Positions 59,556 to 64,000 of a stretch of DNA of 64,000 bases are shown here, piece by piece. The translations under genes were made by a program, and so were the position numbers. The notes below the pieces were generated by a model. That model had not been told where the DNA came from. It worked only from the letters and a program-made list of their open reading frames with translations, and made no database searches. Location: NCBI GenBank assembly GCA_910584375.1, contig CAJUAH010000005.1, forward strand, positions 62,001-126,000. The letters run 5' to 3'. The DNA is from an uncultured Acetatifactor sp. Lineage in GTDB: Bacteria; Bacillota; Clostridia; Lachnospirales; Lachnospiraceae. Position 1 is the first letter of the stretch; each line of letters opens with the position of its first letter.

Positions 59556-61289
59556 ATGTGGATCACGGATTTGCTCCAGGCAGGAAAACAGACGGGAAAT
59601 ACCCGGAATACACAGGACGCCCAGGGGGCGCAGTCCGCAGGCAGGGAGCCTTCGGCGGCAGCGCTCAGAAACGAGATCAGGGCGCTGACGCCCGGCCAGG
59701 TGATCTCCGGCCAGGTGCTGGATAAGGCAGGGGAGGAACTGAAACTGCTGGTGAATTTCAGAGGCAGCGAGTTTGAACTGCAGGCCAGGCTGGAGCAGAA
59801 CATGGCGCTCTCCATGGGCAGGAATATTTTGTTCCAGGTCAAGAACAACGGCAGCAATCTGTCCCTGAGTCCCCTCTTTGAAAATATGGGAATGGAGGCC
59901 AACGCGCAGAAGGCGGTGGAGATGGCGTCCCTGCCGGTGAACGATACCACGATGCAGCTGGTGGGACAGCTGATGAAAGAGGGAATGCCCATTGACAGGG
60001 AGGCGCTGCTGAATTTTTATCACGAGGCCACTACGTTTGCCGATGCCGAGATTCTGGATATCATAGATCTGCACAAGCTGGGCCTGGCGGTGAACGCGGA
60101 GAATCTGGAGCAGATCAGCTCCTATAAGAATATGACGCATCGGCTTATGGGAGGGATCAACGACTTGAGCGGGCAGCTGCCGCAGCTGTTGCAGGAGATG
60201 GCGGATCAGGGCATGGGCCGGGAGATCGGGAAGATATTTGAGGCACTGCTGCTGGGGGAGAATGGGCAGCCCCTGGCCGGGCTGGAGGAGTCCCGGGAGC
60301 CCGCGGCGGAGGGAGGCGCACAGCCTTCCGCCTCCCAGACCGGGGAGACGGCGGCCGGGCCGGAGTCGGGGAAGATCGTGATCGTGGAGGAACGGGGAGA
60401 ATTTCCTCAGCTATCGGAGAGCGGAAAAGCACAGCAGGGGCAGGAGACGGTCAGGGTCCTGGAGGGTAATGTGCCGGAGACCCTGCGGGAACAGAGCGAC
60501 AACGCCGGGCAGGGCAGCAGCGTGCAGGAGCAGGCCCAGAAGGCGAGCCAGCCTCAGAGCCCGGCCCAGGGACCGGCCTTTGATCTGCTGCGGCAGGCGG
60601 CCCGGATCCTCAGCGGGGAGAGCCCGTCCCCGGCGCGGGAACGGCAGATTCTGGAGCTGGCAAAGTCTCCCGAATTTCAGAGACAGCTCCGTGCGTATGT
60701 GAAACAGGAACTGTCCCTGCGGCCGGAGGATACCGACCGGGAAAAGCTGGATCAGGTATATGGCAGGCTCAGCAGGCAGTTGGGAGCCCTGTCGGAGGCG
60801 CTGGGCAGCGCGGGGCAGGAGAGCAGCGCTCTGGGCAGAACCGTGCAGAATCTGAACCAGAATCTGAACTTTATGAACCAGTTGAACGATCAGTACGCCT
60901 ATGTGCAGCTGCCCCTGAAAATGTCGGACAGGGACGCTCACGGGGAACTGTATGTGTACGCCAACAAAAGCAAAAAGACCGTGCGGGAAGGGGAAGTCAG
61001 CGCGCTGCTCCATCTGGATATGGAGAATCTCGGCCCCATGGATATCTATGTGCAGCTTCAGGATAACCATGTGGGAACCCGTTTCTATCTGCCGGATGAG
61101 GCGATGCTGGATTTCATCGCGGAACATATCGACCTGTTAAACAGCAGGCTGGAAAAGAGAGGCTACCAATTGAACTGCGCTTTCCAGACACGGGAGCTGG
61201 GGACAGAGAACACGGTGATGCAGGAGCTGATAGAGGAGAATAGCAACCGGCCCATGAGCGCGGACTATTCCTTTGACGCGTTCGCGTAG
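59556..61289 (+). CDS. FliK-like protein (YlqG-type)
   Basis: The 577-residue protein has an N-terminal region (about 1-235), a Gln/Ala/Pro/Gly-rich low-complexity linker (about 240-350), and a C-terminal domain (about 450-577). The C-terminal part reads VQLPLKMSDRDAHGELYVYA, LLHLDMENLGPMDIYVQLQD and LEKRGYQLNCAF, the pattern of the flagellar hook-length FliK C-terminal domain. Its position after rnhB and before an FlhB-tail protein equals ylqG in Bacillus. No flagellar genes are near, so a secretion-independent role is possible. Confidence 0.8.
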   Translation: MWITDLLQAGKQTGNTRNTQDAQGAQSAGREPSAAALRNEIRALTPGQVISGQVLDKAGEELKLLVNFRGSEFELQARLEQNMALSMGRNILFQVKNNGSNLSLSPLFENMGMEANAQKAVEMASLPVNDTTMQLVGQLMKEGMPIDREALLNFYHEATTFADAEILDIIDLHKLGLAVNAENLEQISSYKNMTHRLMGGINDLSGQLPQLLQEMADQGMGREIGKIFEALLLGENGQPLAGLEESREPAAEGGAQPSASQTGETAAGPESGKIVIVEERGEFPQLSESGKAQQGQETVRVLEGNVPETLREQSDNAGQGSSVQEQAQKASQPQSPAQGPAFDLLRQAARILSGESPSPARERQILELAKSPEFQRQLRAYVKQELSLRPEDTDREKLDQVYGRLSRQLGALSEALGSAGQESSALGRTVQNLNQNLNFMNQLNDQYAYVQLPLKMSDRDAHGELYVYANKSKKTVREGEVSALLHLDMENLGPMDIYVQLQDNHVGTRFYLPDEAMLDFIAEHIDLLNSRLEKRGYQLNCAFQTRELGTENTVMQELIEENSNRPMSADYSFDAFA

Positions 61290-61301
61290 GCGGGAGAAAA
61301 A

Positions 61302-61601
61302 ATGGCAGATAAATTAACAGACAAAAATAAACCCAAACAGGCCATCGCGCTGGAGTATAACCCGGAGGAGGACGCCCCCAAAGTCATCGCGTCCGGTCGG
61401 GGCAAGCTGGCGGAACGCATCATAGAAAAGGCAAAAGAGAGCGACGTGCCCATACACCGGGACGACAAGCTGGCGGATACGCTGTCTCGGCTGGAGATAG
61501 GAGACGCGATCCCTCCGGAGCTCTACGAAGTGGTGGCGGAGATTCTGATCTTTGTGGATTCCATGGATAAACTGCGAAGTAAAGTGGGTGGCAGGAAATG
61601 A
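61302..61601 (+). CDS. FlhB C-terminal-domain-like protein (YlqH-type)
   Basis: The 99-residue protein matches the cytosolic tail of FlhB/YscU: QAIALEYNPEEDAPKVIASG, GKLAERIIEKAKESDVPIHR and IPPELYEVVAEILIFV. It begins just after the position where FlhB has its autocleaved NPTH motif, and that motif is absent. It pairs with the FliK-like gene upstream and overlaps yraN by 4 nt. Function unknown; in flagellar systems the two parent domains interact to switch substrate class. Confidence 0.88.
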   Translation: MADKLTDKNKPKQAIALEYNPEEDAPKVIASGRGKLAERIIEKAKESDVPIHRDDKLADTLSRLEIGDAIPPELYEVVAEILIFVDSMDKLRSKVGGRK

Positions 61602-61957
61602 ACAGGCGCAAAGTGGGGACGGACGGGGAAACGCTGGCCGCCGCTTTTCTGGAAAAACAGGGCGTTTCCATACTGGAGCGCAATTACCGGAACAAAAGCG
61701 GTGAGATCGACCTGATCGGAAGGGACGGGGAATATCTTGTATTTTTTGAGGTGAAATACAGGCGTTGCGGAGACTGCGGGCATCCCGAGGAGGCTGTGGG
61801 CAGCGTCAAACAGAGACAGATCTGCCGGGTGGCGGACTACTACCGCATAACCCATGGCATATCTCTCCAGGCCGCACAGCGGTACGACGTGATCGCCATC
61901 GAGGGAGAACAGATCAGATGGGTGAAAAACGCCTTTCCCCATCAGTATGGACGATAA
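61598..61957 (+). CDS. yraN: UPF0102 protein YraN
   Basis: The 119-residue protein has the predicted PD-(D/E)XK-like nuclease core ILERNYRNKSGEIDLIGRDG and YLVFFEVKYRRCG, typical of YraN. Its function is unproven, with DNA-processing suggested by fold. It overlaps the upstream gene in ATGA. Conserved location near rnhB supports the call. Confidence 0.92.
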   Translation: MNRRKVGTDGETLAAAFLEKQGVSILERNYRNKSGEIDLIGRDGEYLVFFEVKYRRCGDCGHPEEAVGSVKQRQICRVADYYRITHGISLQAAQRYDVIAIEGEQIRWVKNAFPHQYGR

Positions 61958-61972
61958 AGGAAAGAGGTGTCT

Positions 61973-62875
61973 ATGGAGCCGATCATCAGAGCGCCGGGAA
62001 GGGAAACGGTCATGCGCCGGGAGAGGGCGGGAGATGTGGAATATCTCACATTTCCGCTGCTGTCTGCCCAGCCCGGGATTACCCACGCGTTTTCCACCAG
62101 AAGGGGCGGTGTCAGTCAGGGGATATACGATTCGATGAATCTGTCCTTTACCAGAGGGGACGACGAGGAGCAGGTGCAGGAGAATTTTCGCCGCATGGCG
62201 GCGGCGCTGCAGACGGATACCTCCCACATGGTATGTTCTTACCAGACCCATACAACCAATATCCGCAGAGTGGGCAGGGAAGACGGCGGTAAGGGGATCC
62301 TGCGGGAGCGGGGCTACACCGATGTGGACGGTTTGGTGACAAACGACAGGGGGCTGTGTCTGGTGTGCTTTTTCGCGGACTGCGTTCCGCTGTATTTTGT
62401 GGACAGGGAGCACGGGGCCATAGGGCTGGCGCACTCCGGCTGGCGGGGGACGGCAGCCGGCATGGGGATGCGCATGGTTCGGCGTATGGAGCGGGAATTT
62501 GGCACCAGACCCCGGGATCTGGTGGCGGCGATAGGCCCTTCCATCTGCCGGGACTGTTATGAAGTCAGCCGGGAAGTGGCGGAGCAGTTTGAACGGTTGG
62601 AGGCGTCCATACCGGGCAGCGACAGGCTGCTGGCTGAGCTGGCAGAGCAGGGCGTCTATCCTCATCGGCGAATCCTGCGGCCGGGCAGGGAGGAAGGCAA
62701 GTATCAACTGGATCTGTGGCTGGCCAATCTGTTGATCCTGCGGGGAGCGGGTATTCCGGCCGCGGGGATACAGGTGACAGACGTATGTACCTGCTGCAAC
62801 AGCGGCTATCTGTTTTCTCACAGGGCCAGCCAGGGAAAAAGGGGTAATTTGGCGGCGTTTTTAAGAATAGACTGA
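61973..62875 (+). CDS. pgeF: Peptidoglycan editing factor / multicopper polyphenol oxidase-type protein (YlmD)
   Basis: The 300-residue DUF152 protein has the metal-site residues in MVCSYQTHTTNIRRV, CFFADCVPLYFVD and LAHSGWRGTAAGM. Family members (YfiH/YlmD/PgeF) are reported as purine nucleoside phosphorylases/adenosine deaminases and as peptidoglycan-editing factors. A GTG at 61967 is in frame, but the ATG at 61973 with GAGG ahead is preferred. It follows yraN after 15 nt. Confidence 0.92.
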   Translation: MEPIIRAPGRETVMRRERAGDVEYLTFPLLSAQPGITHAFSTRRGGVSQGIYDSMNLSFTRGDDEEQVQENFRRMAAALQTDTSHMVCSYQTHTTNIRRVGREDGGKGILRERGYTDVDGLVTNDRGLCLVCFFADCVPLYFVDREHGAIGLAHSGWRGTAAGMGMRMVRRMEREFGTRPRDLVAAIGPSICRDCYEVSREVAEQFERLEASIPGSDRLLAELAEQGVYPHRRILRPGREEGKYQLDLWLANLLILRGAGIPAAGIQVTDVCTCCNSGYLFSHRASQGKRGNLAAFLRID

Positions 62876-62919
62876 ATGTTGGGCTGTTGTCCGGCTACAG
62901 GGAAGGGAAAGGAAGGGGT

Positions 62920-63642
62920 ATGGCAAATATACTGGTGTGTGACGATGACAGGGAGATTGCGGAGGCTATAGGCATCTATCTGCGGGAAGAGGGGTATCGG
63001 GTGTTCAAGGCCTACGACGGGGAGCAGGCGGTGGAACTGCTGTCCCGCGAACAGATACACCTGTTGATCATGGATGTGATGATGCCGAAGATGGATGGGA
63101 TCGAGGCCACCCTCAAGATACGGGAGAACAGTTCCATACCGATCATTATTCTGTCCGCCCGGTCGGAGGATGCGGACAAGATCCTGGGGCTGAACATTGG
63201 GGCGGACGACTATGTGACCAAGCCCTTTAATCCTCTGGAGCTGATGGCCAGAGTAAAGTCCAATCTGCGCCGCTATACCTCGCTGGGCAGTCTGGAACAG
63301 GAGAACCGCCATATTCACCGGGCGGGGGGGCTGCTGATCGACGACGAGACCAAGGAAGTCACCGTGGACGGAGAGCCGGTGCGGCTGACGCCCATCGAGT
63401 ACAATATCCTGTTGCTGCTGGTGAAAAATCAGGGCAGGGTCTTTTCCATCAATCAGATCTATGAAAATATCTGGAACGAGGACGCCATCGGCGCGGACAA
63501 CACAGTGGCGGTACATATCCGGCATATCCGGGAGAAGATCGAGATCAATCCCCGGGAGCCGAGATATCTGAAAGTAGTCTGGGGCGTGGGCTACAAGATT
63601 GAAAAGCAGGGAGACGCTGATGAAGAAAAACAGAACGGTTAA
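62920..63642 (+). CDS. OmpR/VanR-type response regulator
   Basis: The receiver domain (about 1-115) has the acidic pocket VCDDDREIAEA, the phosphoacceptor in LLIMDVMMPKMDG and the Lys in YVTKPFNPLELMAR. A winged-helix DNA-binding domain follows (about 135-235: VDGEPVRLTPIEYNILLLL, VHIRHIREKIEI). Start is ATG 62920 after GGAAGGGG. Its end overlaps the sensor kinase gene by 23 nt. Target genes are unknown. Confidence 0.93.
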   Translation: MANILVCDDDREIAEAIGIYLREEGYRVFKAYDGEQAVELLSREQIHLLIMDVMMPKMDGIEATLKIRENSSIPIIILSARSEDADKILGLNIGADDYVTKPFNPLELMARVKSNLRRYTSLGSLEQENRHIHRAGGLLIDDETKEVTVDGEPVRLTPIEYNILLLLVKNQGRVFSINQIYENIWNEDAIGADNTVAVHIRHIREKIEINPREPRYLKVVWGVGYKIEKQGDADEEKQNG

Positions 63643-64000
63643 GCGGTTGGCGCTGCATACCCTGCAGCATCTGGCCGCCATTGGCATAGCGGTGATGCTG
63701 GGGATTATCGCCGTCAACTCCAATATAGTGGTGGACAATATGTACGGCGACCAGATCGGTTACCGGGTGCGGCTGATGGACAATGTGGGAGAATTTAAGG
63801 ATTCCCGCATATTTACGGATGTTTTTCGCAATGCCATCAATGACATCACCCGGTTGGCGGTGATCAAGGGGCAGTTGGAGACGGAGGGAGAGTTCGACGG
63901 GACCAGGATTATTGACACCACCATGTTTGTAAACCGGGGATCTCATAAGAGCGACTGCGCCGTGACCGCCAGTTATCAGCTGGACGAACTGATCCGTTGG
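63620..64000 (+). CDS. Sensor histidine kinase, N-terminal part (runs off window)
   Basis: The 127 residues visible begin MKKNRTVKRLALHTLQHLAA, then a transmembrane helix (about 17-34, HLAAIGIAVMLGIIAVNS), and the start of an extracytoplasmic sensor region (VVDNMYGDQIGYRVRLMDNV). Catalytic domains lie beyond the window. Overlap with the response regulator marks it as the partner kinase. The ATG lies within the last codons of the regulator with GGGAGACG ahead. Confidence 0.85.
   Translation, partial: MKKNRTVKRLALHTLQHLAAIGIAVMLGIIAVNSNIVVDNMYGDQIGYRVRLMDNVGEFKDSRIFTDVFRNAINDITRLAVIKGQLETEGEFDGTRIIDTTMFVNRGSHKSDCAVTASYQLDELIRW

Noticed and set aside
1..64000. tRNA, rRNA, SRP RNA or tmRNA genes
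   Set aside because: I looked for cloverleaf ends, T-loop signatures and SRP-type motifs by eye and found none that I could support.

Overview
This window looks like chromosomal DNA from a moderately GC-rich Firmicute, most likely a Lachnospiraceae-type Clostridium relative. The support is a PolC-type replicase, T-box control of trp genes, a canonical CcpA-type cre site, strong Shine-Dalgarno sequences, and the Firmicute order plsX-acpP-rnc-smc-ftsY-ylxM-ffh-rpsP-khpA-rimM-trmD-rplS-rbgA-rnhB-ylqG-ylqH-yraN. No rRNA, tRNA, CRISPR array, prophage or transposase was seen. Almost everything is on the + strand; tmcAL is the only clear minus-strand gene.

Layout. 1-6 kb: ispG and polC. 6-8.6 kb: a small accessory patch with a collapsed AAA-ATPase/nuclease pseudogene, a two-helix membrane protein, two AT-richer genes and a zinc-finger membrane protein. 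8.7-17 kb: polA, coaE, an FtsA-like ATPase with repeated C-terminal modules, walJ, an ACT-domain protein and a UPF0210 protein. 17.2-21 kb: tmcAL converges on the UPF0210 gene and is divergent from pta-ackA, which has a good promoter and a perfect cre match. 21-24.8 kb: a secreted transglutaminase/DUF4214 protein, a gene broken by one in-frame stop, and an unknown protein. 24.9-32 kb: a complete tryptophan operon (trpE, fused trpGD, C, F, B, A) behind a tRNA-Trp T-box. 32-37 kb: an accessory segment bounded by two copies of one cassette (promoter, structured leader, Rpn-type nuclease gene, terminator) enclosing a pseudogene, a P-loop kinase-like gene and a nucleoside phosphorylase-like gene. 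37-41.7 kb: a polyamine ABC transporter, potABCD. 41.7-62 kb: the long lipid/RNA/secretion/ribosome cluster, interrupted by ilvA and a YitT-family gene between ftsY and ylxM. 62-64 kb: pgeF (ylmD) and a two-component system whose sensor runs off the end.

The strongest candidate for something under-described is the duplicated Rpn cassette. Both copies have a leader of about 230 nt with hairpins, one showing a compensatory base-pair change between copies. Both carry a near-perfect internal Shine-Dalgarno and ATG that could give a separate small C-terminal protein made mostly of an 8-residue repeat. In copy 1 the nuclease frame is destroyed by a deletion of about 139 nt, but the small internal frame is intact and has expanded from 4 to 9 repeats. 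This resembles the nuclease/intragenic-antitoxin arrangement described for enteric Rpn proteins. Other notable points are a TrmD-GNAT fusion, a stand-alone FlhB-tail protein lacking the NPTH autocleavage motif, a PotD with a C-terminal membrane anchor, and three decayed genes, two of which have a likely Glu-to-stop change.
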